Shown in pieces: positions 1 through 12,200 of a stretch of 64,000 nt of DNA. A program made the translations under genes and the position numbers. The DNA is from Acridotheres tristis (taxonomy: Eukaryota > Chordata > Aves > Passeriformes > Sturnidae), in the NCBI GenBank assembly GCA_037013685.1, contig CM072885.1, positions 70,287,785 to 70,351,784 on the forward strand. The letters are read 5' to 3'. Under the pieces are notes generated by a model that was not told the origin of the DNA, made no database searches, and saw nothing but the letters and a program-made list of their open reading frames with translations. Within the stretch, counting starts at the first letter, position 1; every line of letters starts with the position of its first letter.

Positions 1-465
1 TGCCAAGGGAAATCATGTGGGTGGGTGCTGATGCTTTCAGTGGGTACTGTTTATTTCTTTATTTTAGTGTCTTTCATTTCCTTTAAAATCTTTGCTCCTT
101 GCAGAACCTCTTTAGTGCCACAAGCACATTTTGCCCCACGAATATATCACATATCCAAGCTGGCAGCCTGTTTGGCTGCTCCAAGACTTTTTTTTTTTTT
201 TAATGGAGTGCAATCCTTAGCAGCTGTCTCCAATGAATTACTGCCTGTGCTGAGAGCTGCTCAATTTATTAACAATTACAACCTTTGGGAAGCATCCTGA
301 AATGGTCCCATGACTCGAAAGGACACAACTATTTATTTTCTCAGCAGAATTTGCCAGCTCACTGGGCACTCCCTGTTCCATTTCAGTGGCTGCTGGACCA
401 GGGCAGCTCACAGTGCTCCTCTCCAGCCCAGGCTGCTCTGAGCTCTTCAACACTTCCTGTCAGCT
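1..465. other. Unique sequence, no gene seen
   Basis: This stretch contains a T run near 188-202 and otherwise mixed unique sequence. The frames open here change composition abruptly and run into the adjacent TCA microsatellite. I see no splice-bounded exon and no recognisable repeat family. Confidence 0.5.
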
Positions 466-514
466 CTTCATCATCATCATCCTCATCATCATCATCATCA
501 TCCTCATCATCATC
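466..514. repeat. (TCA)n microsatellite with TCC interruptions
   Basis: About sixteen trinucleotides of TCA/TCC type run from 466 to 514. The plus-strand frame through it reads as a serine run, which is an effect of the repeat and not a protein signal. The TCC interruptions suggest an older, partly stabilised microsatellite. Confidence 0.9.
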
Positions 515-1139
515 TGCGACCACGCTCAATTTGCTGCCCTGCTTAGCAGTTTAAAGTGAGATGAGCTTCCCAAAAGTCACCACATCCAAAACACACAAAT
601 CCTCTCCTCTGCTGGTTGCTCTCCCCACTTTACTTCCCATCCACACGTTGTTTAAGATAGCACTCGTTTAATAATTCTGTTTGTCGTAATCTTTTATGAT
701 TTGTAGTCTTTTTTATAGGACTATTTATAAAAAAAAATTCTGCAGCTATCTGCCTTAAAGTGAGATCTGGGGGGGGGATAATCCCTCTTGGCTTAAAACT
801 TAGAATAATTCCACTGCTCTGACATCTTAATCTGACAAATACTTGGTTTGTATTTGTATTCACTCCATTTTATGGAGGTGGTGAAACAGATATTTCGGGT
901 AGAAGGAATGTAATATATTAGAATGTAATATATTGGAATTTCAAGCTGCAGCCTTTGAAGTCAGCATGACACACTGAATTTCAAAGCAGCAAGAAAGCTG
1001 AGCAGCAGATTTTCACATTGGGGAAAGAAATCATCTCTCATAACTAAATACTGGCCCACTGTAAGGCACAACACCACTTAAATACAAAAAGCTTCAGAAT
1101 TATTTTGAACGAAGAGATATTGAAAATCTAAAGTAAAAA
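515..1139. other. AT-rich unique sequence with a 15-bp tandem duplication
   Basis: No gene is seen. A G run lies near 768-776. A 15-bp segment at 906-920 is repeated immediately at 921-935 with one mismatch at the last base; it contains the short palindrome AATATATT. This is a small slippage or repair duplication. Confidence 0.5.
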
Positions 1140-1530
1140 ATGTTGACTATTGAAAAAAAAATGCAAATAGCTCGTTCTGCCAAGCAAACACAAAAGTTTT
1201 GGTCAGCTTTAGCTGATATGCAAACAAATCGCTTGCTATTAGATAACTGAGTAAAGCCAACAATATTTCCTGTCCCTCATGCAATTTTCCAGTGCTTTTG
1301 AAGTGCCAGGACAACTCCCTCGACATGAAAATGTCAATGCTACTGCAATTTCATGCAATGCTTCTGTCACTTGGTTCAAGAAACCTCCTGAATGTGAATA
1401 CACACAAACCCTTTACCATAATTATTTATAATTAGTGCAAATATTTATAACAGCATCAAAAACTATTTGCAACTCCCCAAAATTATCAGACAATTTGATC
1501 TCATTTAACCTAAGTGTTTCAGGGAAAAAA
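1140..1530. promoter_or_regulatory. Candidate conserved non-coding element (octamer-containing)
   Basis: The stretch has a perfect POU-type octamer ATGCAAAT at 1161-1168, a second ATGCAAA-type site near 1218, several TTATTTATAA/ATAATTATT blocks, and little simple repeat. That texture (complex, AT-rich, dense in homeodomain/POU/FOX-like words) is typical of vertebrate developmental enhancers, but texture alone cannot prove conservation. Seen: the octamer and complexity. Inferred: regulatory role. It could equally be neutral unique DNA. Confidence 0.25.
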
Positions 1531-4500
1531 AAAAGGGAAAACTCATTTTTTTAATTAAGTGCATGATGAAGAAAAGTGACAAACCACCCAAGGTTAAGAG
1601 TATGTGCAGGGGTTTATTATTGCAGCTTTCTCTGCTGTGTTTCTCATCTCAAATGCTCTTTCATCTCTTGTAACCAGTCAGTCCTGCAGCAAAAGTCACC
1701 CCCTGCACACTGCAAAGCCATTGTCAACCAGGAGTCTCTTCATAAACTCCACTTCCTCTTCAATCCTCCCTTTCACCTCAGCCCAGCAGCTCAGAAAAAA
1801 AATAAAGACTTAAAAATAAACATCCTTGACAATTAACTGCACAATCCCTCTTCAGTTAGGCCTGAAGTATCAACAGTTTACTTGTGAATATGACCAAAAA
1901 TGGTCACATCTCAGGATCCTGCAAAAAAAATATAAAATACAATCGTGCCTGCTCTGAAAAAGAAATGTTTCAAACCAGGAAAGCTAAGTAAGATTTCAAG
2001 AAGAAAAGAATAAGAAGAAAATAGATACAATAATAATTAATAATAAGACAAACACCATGGTATTGATCCTTAAGTGTATTAAAATAATATATCATTAAAA
2101 TCAGTTACAAATAATTATAAATACTATATTTTGAAAAACAAAAGAAAAAAAATCCACAACAACAACAAATTCCACCTAGATTTCCCTGCTGCCATCAGCT
2201 TTATTTTTGAAGGGATATTGACAATCAGCAGCTCTGTTAATGACAAGGATCCTCATGACAACAATGCAATTTCTATGGCACAAAACCAACTCACATATCC
2301 TGCCACATCATTTCCTAATAGGGGTCTGAAAGTACCAAAATGTCCCCAGTTTATTTTAAAAAAAAAACCCCAAACACCTTTCCTAGAAAGGCAGAACTGT
2401 GTCATTAGAGAAAATTGGATATTCCAGAGCCTGGTGCTCTTTTCCACTCATCCTGAAGTCTCAGTCCCACCCAGTGGCAGATCACAACATCATATGGAAA
2501 CCAAAAGAGAAACAACTTAATGGAGTGGATATTTTAGAAATTTTGGGGGAGGGAGGGCTAAGGAGAAAAGGATGTACTGGAAGGAGCAGGAAAGCCAATA
2601 ATGGCTGGAATGGTTATTGTCTGCTGATTAAGAAAATGTCATTGTTCTCATGTATCCCCCAAACCCCCAAAATCCTCCCCCAGCCACAGCACAGGCTGCA
2701 GCTACACAAAAAGCAGTGGACTTTTCCACCATTAATATTAATTAATTAATTATTATTAACTATTAAGGTAACACTATTCCCCAGCCAATGTAGCAGTGTC
2801 AGATAAGGACACTCTCTCTCCACCCTTCCCCTTTGTAAAGTATTATGGAAGAACAAAACAACAGAGGAAAAATTAAAAAAAAATTTAAAATCCATGTACT
2901 CATAGCTCACTGTGCATTCAGTAGAAATTCCTCTCACTGCTGTCCCACATCATTCAGCACTGCTGACTACAGAAAGTACAAAAACTGTTTAAATTCCCAT
3001 TTTTCACCTGTTCCTTCTCAAACCTCATCCCCTTCACCCACACACACAACTTTCCCTATTCTTGCTAAATTTTAAGCAGTGTCTCCTCGTGCCTACCTTG
3101 TTTTTCTGACCCATTACTCTCTTATTTGTACTTTCACTCCAGCCACAGATTTTACAAATGGGAAAACTCCTGAAATGCAGGAATACATCCCGTGGAGCCA
3201 GATGAAATGCTGCTGCTGCCCTCTGCTTTGGGACTGGCTTCAGAGCACAGCCAAGAGCAAACACGAGTTCTGCTGGTTGTTCAACATCTTGCCTCGAGAT
3301 AAAACACCAAAATGCACATGAATGCATAAGAGAGCAATACTTCTGAAATGATCCCTGGGGAATTGCCATCCTCAGTGCACTGATAACCAGAATTTCTGTG
3401 AGAAAAGCTGCCCTGGGTTGAGCTGGCAGCAGCTTTGTCATGTTTTCAGTTTCCTCTTAGGGAAGGTTGGAGCATCCAAATTTGCTAGAAAAGATGATGG
3501 CAAAAAACAATGGAGAAAATTGAAAGCCAGGCCCTTCAAAAGCCACAGTCTGAACACAAAATAGATGAACTGGATTCCCCACCAGTGTGGTTGTTGTCCC
3601 CTTTGCCTCTCTCAAGCCACTCTGAATTTATGAGGGGGTTTTGAAGCTTTCTGAGCTCTATATACCCCAGTGTTCCCCCCTGTGTCCAACAACCAGGAAA
3701 CATGTCAATAGCCACAATAAAATAATTTTGAAAATACTGTTTCCTTCAGGATTTCTCAGTATTCAGAGCAGTTGTCCAGCACAGCCATTAGCACTAATTA
3801 CACTGCATTTTAGTTTATGCAAATCTGCACTTCATTGCATCCTGGTTTTAATCTTTAGTGCTGGATGCAGTGTTAAATAATTGGGGCTCCTGCCAAAGAA
3901 ACCTGGGCTGGGGAGGAAAGGACTGGACGTGTCTCCCTCTCCTCCTGAATTTTACTCCTTACAGAAAGGTGAACTTCACCTCAGAATATTATTTACCTCT
4001 TTGTGTAAGGGGTAGAAGCATTCCAAGCAACTAAAGACAGTGACAGACAAAAAATACAATTGTCTCCAGGCAGGGGCGAATGGCAAGGCACAGAGAGTGC
4101 CCAGGGGGATTTGTGAATGTGTTCTGCTGGCTTTGCCAGTTGCAGAAGGTGGTGTGATTTTCACTGACACTTTCTGAAATCTAAGACTCTTCCCCGAGCA
4201 CTTCACTAAGAAGGAGTGTGCTAAATTCATCAGCAGCATTCCTTTCAGCAGGAGGGAATAGGATAAATTTCTTAAGAAAATTTGTTGTCATAATTATCAA
4301 CCAAAGTAGAAGACTTAATATGTTAATGCAAGACCTGTGCTCAGAAGAGTAATTGCTACCTAAAAGAGAAAATTTTCATTGGAAAAACTAACAAGATAAA
4401 AAATGCCCTGGAAGTCTTCTTTTCCCTACTATGATATCTTCCAGTGATTCACTGCTAAAGAAATATTCTAACAATACAATTATGATAGCTGTCTTGTCTT

Positions 4501-6404
4501 TTGAGCAAGGGGAGAAATACAAAGAGCCACAGGAAGAGCTGAATGAATAAACTGCAGACACATCATGTTCATGGACTTCACCCTTATTGCCACACCAATG
4601 CTTGAAAACAGGTTCTTATTCTGGCATGGCAACTTCCTTCCATCCCTTTCACTCAGGTCTGGCCCACGATTTATAATGAACCACACTGAAAGAAAATCAA
4701 ACAGCGTTACAGATACAAAAGCTTCAAAGACTTAAAATCCCCATTGCAACAAAGGAACATTAATAAATATGCCAAGCACTGAAGCCACCACTCTCTGCTA
4801 TTTTTAATTAGAGAATTAACCACCTCATCTAAAGCAACGTGAGTATTAATTACCAAGATCAAGATGCAGGCCTTGCAGAATGTGTCACCACAGCTGGAAT
4901 ATCTTGTATGAAAGAAAATCGAAAGGATAGAAAAACAACCTATAAATCCAAATAAAAAAACCTTCCACTCATACAGAGCAGTGTAAAGAGGAAGGAGTCT
5001 GTGGTGTATGAAGGAATTTGTAGAGGAAAGTAGAGAAAAGGGATTATAATGCACCAAAAAAATCAGTATTTTTGGTGAGTCTATGTGGAGTAGTGAGCTG
5101 CCCAAAGATGCTACTTTTACTCAGAAATCCCAATTCCCACATGGCTACAATCATATACTCAGTATCTCCACTTGAAGAGAGATGTACAAAAACCTACCCT
5201 GGTTTGGGGTTTTGGTGGTTTTGCTGTTTATGGGTTTCTTTGTCTTTTTAAAATATTAATCTTTTTAATAAAACCAGAACTGCCTTGAAACCACTAACTG
5301 GTGAATTCTGCTGACCCAGCACAGAAACCACAGCTGTATTTCTCTTCTTCATAATCCCTGATTTTTTTTCCTTATTTCCTTTTATTCTTTGATACATCAT
5401 ACTTCAAATGAGATCATTAGATTTCAAAAGAGGGCACTCCAGACTCTGACTTGAAAGTCAGTTTGCAGTACACAGCCAACTTTATAGCCATCACTTTAGA
5501 AACGGAAACATAAAAAAAATGTCTAAAGTATATAAAGGCTGGTAAGATAATGTCTTTAGGTGTTGTTCTAGATAAAGTTTTCCTCTCATTCTGGCCAAAA
5601 AATGAAAGAACTTCCAACACAGTTAAAAAGCTGCTGCAAGTTGCCCAAATGAAACTGGCTTAACCATCTGTCCACACTTATTAGCCACTTAATAACTGTG
5701 TCGTGACACAGGGACAATATTAAAACTGGCGTGGTGCAGTTCAGAACAAAAGCTGGACTGAAACCATTTAATGACATACTCCAACCAGACTATAAAATTA
5801 ACATAAAGGAGGGGAAAAAAGGCAGGAACACTCTTCAATACCTCTCTAATTTGGTTTAATAGAAAGGTGGCAAGATTGAATTTTTGTTTGCCCAAATTTG
5901 CTTTCTTCAGTTTTGGTGACGTTATTGAAGTTCATCAGCTACTCACATAGAGAACCAATTTTTATGTCTGTAGTAGGTTACAACTTTGAATTAAACAAGG
6001 CAAAGTGGAATAGAAGCAACATCCTCTGGCTTGCTGATGATCTGAAAACACTAAAGGCTCCAAACCATTGTGGACCACCCACTGGTGGAGGGCATTCCTT
6101 GATGATTTGTTTATTAAATCTTCAGCTCTTCCACCACTAAAGTGCTCTGAATGCAAACTAACCTGGTGTCTGGAAGGCCTCAAGTTTTGCCATGGTAAGG
6201 ATTCATGCTCTGTGTCTTTCTGTAAGATTTAGATTTTCTATATAGTACCCCAAAAAATAAAAAAAAGGAAGTTTTCATGCAGTTCAGTGAAAACAGAAAA
6301 GACTCTGTTTAATAAAGGTGAACTAAGAGGTACAATTGACAAGTTATTGATTAGATCACAACAAATCAGCAATGCTGAGCATAAGGGTAAGCTTACACTG
6401 GAGC
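1531..6404. other. Gene-free AT-rich unique sequence
   Basis: No repeat family, RNA gene or convincing exon is recognised. Features noted: a palindromic ATTAATTA cluster at about 2727-2760; a (CA)-rich patch near 3037-3050; and many short frames on both strands with no domain signature. The frame at 2131-2520 begins in A-rich sequence and has no start context, so it is treated as chance. Confidence 0.45.
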
Positions 6405-6691
6405 CCAAGAGCAAATCTAAAAGTTTAATTTTAAAACTTAATAAATAAGCTCATACTATTCTAATGATGCTGACTAACTCTTCAAACTTCCTGACTCAAA
6501 TAATCTGCAAACAAGGTTTCACAAGACTGATATGCAAAACCTCATGACTTTAGCTAACACAACCTAAACCAAACTTACTTTGGGGGTAAATAAGTTTTTC
6601 ATGCCAGGAGAGTCAAGCAATTATTCATATTCTCAGAAGTAATTTAAAATATTCCCCTAATATTGTCAGTGTAAATGAGTGGGCAGGAGAA

Positions 6692-6709
6692 TGACCTTGA
6701 CCATGGTCA
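6692..6709. promoter_or_regulatory. Nuclear-receptor-type motif cluster, repeat copy 1
   Basis: TGACCTTGA (6692-6700) is the reverse complement of TCAAGGTCA, the monomeric site known for ERR and SF-1/LRH-1 receptors. It overlaps the perfect 12-bp palindrome TGACCATGGTCA (6698-6709), which is two receptor half-sites facing each other. The motif match is seen in the sequence; binding is inferred. Confidence 0.35.
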
Positions 6710-7081
6710 GTGCAGTTCTCAGCACTTTCAGACACTCAGTAACTCACCTGCATCCCAGCATCAGCTGGGAGCTCAATAACAAAGCTAAAAGTTTCATTTT
6801 AAAACTTAATAAATACTATTTGTTAAGTTTTAAATACCCACACTATTCTACTGATGCTGACTAACTCTTCAAACTTCCCTGACTCAAATAATCTGCAAAC
6901 AAGACTGATATGCAAAACTTCATGACTTTAGCTAACACAACCTAAACCAGACTTCACTAATAAAAGTTTTGGGGATTAAACAAGTTTTTAATGGCAGAAG
7001 AGTCAGCAGAGTATTCATATTCTCAGAAGTAATTTAAAATATTCCCCTAATATTGTCAATGTAAATGAGTGGGCAGGAGAA

Positions 7082-7099
7082 TGACCTTGACCATGGTCA
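7082..7099. promoter_or_regulatory. Nuclear-receptor-type motif cluster, repeat copy 2
   Basis: The same TGACCTTGA (7082-7090) and TGACCATGGTCA palindrome (7088-7099) occur exactly 390 bp downstream of copy 1 and are unchanged. Confidence 0.35.
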
Positions 7100-7471
7100 G
7101 TGCAGCTCTCAGCACTTTCAGACACTCAATAACTCACCTGCATCCCAGCATCAGCTGGGAGCTCAATAACAAAGCTAAAAGTTTCATTTTAAAACTTAAT
7201 AAATACTATTTGTTAAGTTTTAAATACCCACACTATTCTACTGATGCTGACTAACTCTTCAAACTTCCCTAACTCAAATAATCTGCAAACAAGACTGATA
7301 TGCAAAACTTCATGACTTTAGCTAACACAACCTAAACCAAACTTCACCAATAAAAGTTTTGGGGATTAAACAAGTATTTAATGCCAGAAGAGTCAAGCAA
7401 TTATTCATATTCTCAGAAGTAATTTAAAATATTCCCCTAATATTGTCAATGTAAATGAGTGGGCAGGAGAA

Positions 7472-7489
7472 TGACCTTGACCGTGGTCA
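7472..7489. promoter_or_regulatory. Nuclear-receptor-type motif cluster, repeat copy 3
   Basis: TGACCTTGA (7472-7480) is unchanged. The overlapping palindrome (7478-7489) has one A-to-G change in its centre, leaving both half-sites intact. Confidence 0.33.
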
Positions 7490-7553
7490 GTGCAGCTCTC
7501 AGCACTTTCAGACACTCAGTAACTCACCTGCATCCCAGCATCACCTGGAGAGC

Positions 7554-8877
7554 TTTGGGGGGCTCACCAGAAAAACTTTTCATCCGTTTTTTTTTGTGTT
7601 AATGCACACGTGGCCCACGAAAGGAATAGATTGTAGTTCAGCAGTGAAACAAAAGATGTTATCTGAAACATCTGAGCACAGTCGGGGCTGCGATTATTCA
7701 GCACAAAGTGAGTCAAGTGTAAAAGAACTCCCCGGGCTGAGGTCACAGCCGACTGAAGTCACACCCTGCCACAGTATTTACAGCGAGCTCATGGAACTCA
7801 GCACTTGTTTCCTGGAAGAAAATAGGCTGAACAATAGCAGATCCCACCATTTGTGGGAAGAAAATAGATTGAAACTTTTGGTGTTCCATGCCTCTGGTTT
7901 TCTAGTTGCAATCGTTTCTGTTTTGCTGAACAGATACAATTTCCTCACCCAGTAATCTGGGCCAAGCCCTTCCTCTATGTGTATTTCCATTGCCATATAT
8001 TCAGTAAATGTCATATTTTTGTTTGAAATTACCTGAATCAAATGCACAAATTTGATTCTTTTCCAACTCAATTCACAGATTCCCATTTTCAAAAGCACTT
8101 TCTGTTGTGAATGCCCAGGCTTGGCAAGTTTACAGGGTGACTTTCAGAAGTATATATACTTTTAAAAATTTTAATCTCTTTACAATCACATTTGGTTTCC
8201 AGTAAACATCCAGTGATTAAGGATGACAAAATTAGATCCCTTTGTAAAAGATCAATTATAATCACCATAAAATGTTTTTTGCTGCAATTACTTCAAATCC
8301 GTTTGAATTTCACAAGAAAATTTTCCCCAGGAATTTGTCATTGATGGTTACCAAGCCAAATTTAACAAACTGTCACTAGAAAGAGATTCTGAAATGCTAC
8401 AACAGGTATTTTATTGCAATTTGCTCATTAATTTAACTGAAAACATTTGCTGAGGCATTTTTAATGTCAAATTTTCTTAAAACTAATGTCAGGTAGTGTG
8501 GGACAGAAGCCCAAAGTATCTTGCCCCCAGTGAAGCTACACGTTTTGGAAAGTTCCCACAGGTTTTGAAGGAAGATAATTTTCAAAAGCCTTTCTGAACA
8601 TGAATTTATTGCTCTTTTGTTTCTGTGAAATGAGTGTGGGTGGGAAGGTGGAAAGGAGAAAGGGAAGGAGCCAAAAAAGCAAAATTAGGTGCTGCTTTTT
8701 GATCCTTTCCTGGCTGGAGGAATGACAGGTGAGGCTGGGGAAATTCACTTCCAACCTCTACAAGAATTGTTCTAGACGTCATCCTTGTGACTTTACACAT
8801 TACTTAGGAACCATCTAAAATCTTCCTTCAGGTTACCCTCCTATGCACCCCAGAAAGGTTAAATAATTAAGTTTTTA
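7554..8877. other. Unique sequence, no gene seen
   Basis: The frame at 7455-7955 starts inside the last 390-bp copy and runs on into unique DNA. It has no recognisable domain and its start is in the repeat, so it is not called. The remainder is AT-rich with no repeat family recognised. Confidence 0.4.
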
Positions 8878-9226
8878 TGTTTCAAGTTGAGTCACCAGTT
8901 GATGGGGATCTTGTACAAATGACCCTCTCACTGCAGACCCTGCAAAAACCAGGATATTGCCAGATTTTTGAAGAGCAATGACACAACAACAAAGTGAGCT
9001 GCAGCTCCGACTGGAATCAGAAGAATTACCCGTGGAGACAGTCCTTAGAGCAGTGAATATTCTCTTAAAAGCTATTTTCCACACCCATGTGGCAAGAAAA
9101 CTTCTGCAAGAGATGCTAGAGGGGAGGGATCCGTTGGAAATTTTTGAGGGACACAGCTACAAAGAATATAAACAGAAATTCCTCACACATTTTAGACAAC
9201 TAAGAAGTTATGCTGTTTATTATTAA
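8878..9226 (+). pseudogene. Unrecognised protein-like frame pair overlapping at ATGA
   Basis: Two adjacent plus-strand frames look more protein-like than any others in the window. The first (8878-8981, 34 codons, ATG to TGA) ends with a stop that shares bases with the ATG of the second (8978-9226, 82 codons, ending TAA), forming ATGA. The second frame is rich in Leu, Glu, Lys and Arg spread evenly, is predicted by eye to be helical, and has no low-complexity run. It contains IFHTHVARKLLQEMLEG and ends HFRQLRSYAVYY. I do not recognise the family. Possible readings are a degraded exon or retrocopy with one frameshift between the halves, a terminal exon (an AG following a pyrimidine-rich run lies near 8936), or chance. 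No promoter, poly(A) signal close behind, or neighbouring exon supports an intact gene; AATAAA appears only near 9482. Confidence 0.25.
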
Positions 9227-12200
9227 TCTACACCAGCTCCTCACCAATGATAAATTTTGCTTATAGAGCTCTGAGTTGCCTAAACTAGAATACATTTTCT
9301 ATTCTGTGAGATTGAGAAGTGTATTTTTCCCCTTTTCCAGAAGGCACACTAGATAAACTTTAAACTCCTCGCCAGTTTCAAAGGCAAAATATTTGTCCTG
9401 CACAAAGCCTCTATTCAGGGTCCCTGTTTTTACTACAGTAAGAAAAATAGCTGTGCCCTGGGTAATTTGTTCATGTGTGCCAATAAAAGCACATTGGACT
9501 GGAGCCAGCACTTCTAGCAAGCTCCCAAAGACTTCTGAAGTCCTATGAAAAGCAGAACTTTTTTTTTTCTCTCTCTACTTATCCTTTTTCTATTTGCCAT
9601 TCCCAGAACTTAGAACTCGTTTCCATTGCATTTGCCTTTATGTTATTGTGAGAAGAGACAGAAAGGAAAAAAAATAAGACTAAAGAATAAAACCAAAGCT
9701 TTTAAAGTAGCCCTTGTATGAAAAAGAGCTTTCAGATATCTTTGTACAATGTTTCAAATGTTAAGCATGTACTGTTTTGATGCTATTTAGGAATTATAAA
9801 AGAGGCTAAAGTATATTCACATTTTAGACATTAAACATATAAAGAATTTAGGATCATACTGACATAAATACTTAGATTTCTATGCTTTCATGAAGGAATC
9901 TGGTCAAGAAACTTGCTGCTGAACTGGGGCACGTCTGTGACAGGACCCAGGGTAAAAAAGAGCTTGGATGAAATGATTGGGAAGTTATTCAGAACAAAGC
10001 AATTGCCTGTTCATATGTGCTTCCCCAAAACTTGAGTGTTTTTTTGAAACAGTTTCCAAAACAATCAGAGGAAAGGAAGGAAGTCATCTCACAACCTTAA
10101 GGCAGGAGGAGTTGTGCCAAGATAATTCCCAAAAAGTAGCACTTCCCAACCTCCTCCTTGGGCCTCCAATAAAGGGAGGCTGTCAGCCAGGGCTGGGGAA
10201 ACCCAGGGTCTCATTAGCCTTGCTCTGGAAAAGTTCTTCTCAAGAAATAAAAAAAAAAAAATCTGTGCTGCAGTTTAAACCCACTTGACACTGCTTCAAT
10301 CCACAACACACCCAAAAAAATACACTGGATTCTTCATTTAAAAAAAGAAAAAAGGCAACATGCATCAAATCAGTGCTAAGCCAGGCTTATAAAAATATCC
10401 TATTCCTCTGTCTTGTTTGATGAAGAATAGTTGGCTTGCTGCTGCCTCCTCTCTTTTCTAGGATTTATCACTCCTATCAGCACAGCAATGGGCCCACAAG
10501 GATGGTGTCCCACGTGCATCATGTCATGTGTTTTTCCAGCCAGGCAATCCAAAGTAAGCAGATGTCAACTTCCATTTTCCCCCAGGAGCCCACGAGGCAA
10601 GTTTCAGGGGGAACAATATTGCAGTTACTTCATCTATATATTATCCTTCATTATCTCAGTGTTTTTCTAAACCATATCCCTTTGCTTCTTGAACTTTGCA
10701 TAACCTCTACTCTTTCCTCATATTGTTTAATACAGCCTTATGCTTTTCTCCTCCTTTTCCTTTTTTTTCATGCACATCTACAGCAGACTTTCTGGAAAAA
10801 AAAAAAAAAAAGTTATTCAAGAAAAAATAATTCAAGTGTAGACTCAAAAATAGTTCCTGACATTGTCCAAAGTCTTTGAGATGGGGATTCAGCTTGCCAT
10901 CCACCCTATGACTGTCCTTCATCTGTCTGATTGGGTTGATCACTGAGAAAATTAACACTGACAATTATAAATGTTGCCTTTCCCGACAGAGACACCAAAG
11001 AATTTGAGGTAGGATTTTTTTTTTTTGGTGATAATTTATGTTTCCCAGCTATTGCATTCAGCTTTCTGAAAACTCATTCACAGACAGGTGTAGGTGAAAT
11101 GGCAGAAGCAATTAGTGCTCTAATTGCCTATGACCTCTTTCTGCCTTTCCATGGATGCAAAAAACATTGATGTAGAAATCTCAACTCCTCTGTAGGTGCC
11201 AGTGTGAAATCCAGGGAACAGGAGCAGGCTGCAGCTTGCAGCAGCTGAGACTGTGGCCCAAATAAGATCCAGCTCAAAAATAAAGTATTTTAGTAGCCAC
11301 AAACTGTCACCAAATCACTCCCTGCCCATGCACAAGGTACAGAACCTCTCCCCAAAGGTATCTGCACAATTAATATCTGCTCAGGCTGGCCAAGCCACTT
11401 CATGCCCTTTGCTGAAGGGAGAACAGCACAGCTGTGGTCCAGACCACTGAAGGTGACATTTGGGCAAACTACACATCCAAAAAAAAAAAATGTGCTTCCT
11501 TGGCCATTATTCAGCTTTGTGATGCAGTTCTTGAAAGCACAGGAACATCTCAGCCAGTGCCAGGCTCTCAGGTGATGTGACCAGGAGACATTCACATCTG
11601 TTTTCTCTGAAGGAAATATGAAATAAGATCACAGCTCTAATTGGTGGGGCAAGATTTACAGAAATTAGAGAGTGAGAAAGCCATTGGATTCAGCCCTTCT
11701 CCTGCTACAAGACCATCTTCCTAAACACAAACTTTCCAGTTTTACTGCTGGAGTGCTGCCTCTTGAAAATCTTAACAACCAAACAAAACCAAAAACAAAA
11801 CAAAAAAAAGGCAGGGGAGAGAGACACAGGATTTCTTCTGGAAATGCAGTGCTGAGGGCACAACAGTGCACTTCCCCTCCTGTCACAGCAATGCTGTCAC
11901 CCAGGAGTTTCTCTGGAACTTTCTGAGGTGCCCTCACACCTGGATTCTCACACCCACCTTAACCACAGACAGCTTTTGGCTGACAGTTGTGAGACTTGCC
12001 AAAGCCAATGCTTATTTGGACTATACTGAGAGCTTATTATCTCGGGATGGGGAGAAAACTCACACAGCTTTAGGTTCCAAAAAGGGCACTTGTGGTCAAT
12101 AGTCTCAAACACCCTTATTGTTTCTGAAAGGTCAAGCCCTGCTTGCCCCCTTCTTCTTCATCGACTCTTTCCCCAGTGAAGGGCGTGTATAACTCTTTTT

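Larger units (their letters stand above)
6405..7553. repeat. 390-bp tandem repeat, three copies
   Basis: A unit of 390 bp occurs three times in direct orientation. The same words recur at exact offsets: for example GTAAATGAGTGGGCAGGAGA begins at 6671, 7061 and 7451. Copies 2 (about 6784-7173) and 3 (about 7174-7553) are nearly identical. Copy 1 (from about 6405) is more diverged in its left half, with several indels, one of which removes half of a hairpin. The last copy ends near 7550, where similarity stops abruptly. Each unit holds a 61-codon open frame, but it begins with GTG and has no protein-like conservation pattern, so I do not call it coding. The unit does not resemble CR1 or an LTR. 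The high copy 2/3 identity suggests a recent duplication or gene conversion. Confidence 0.93.
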
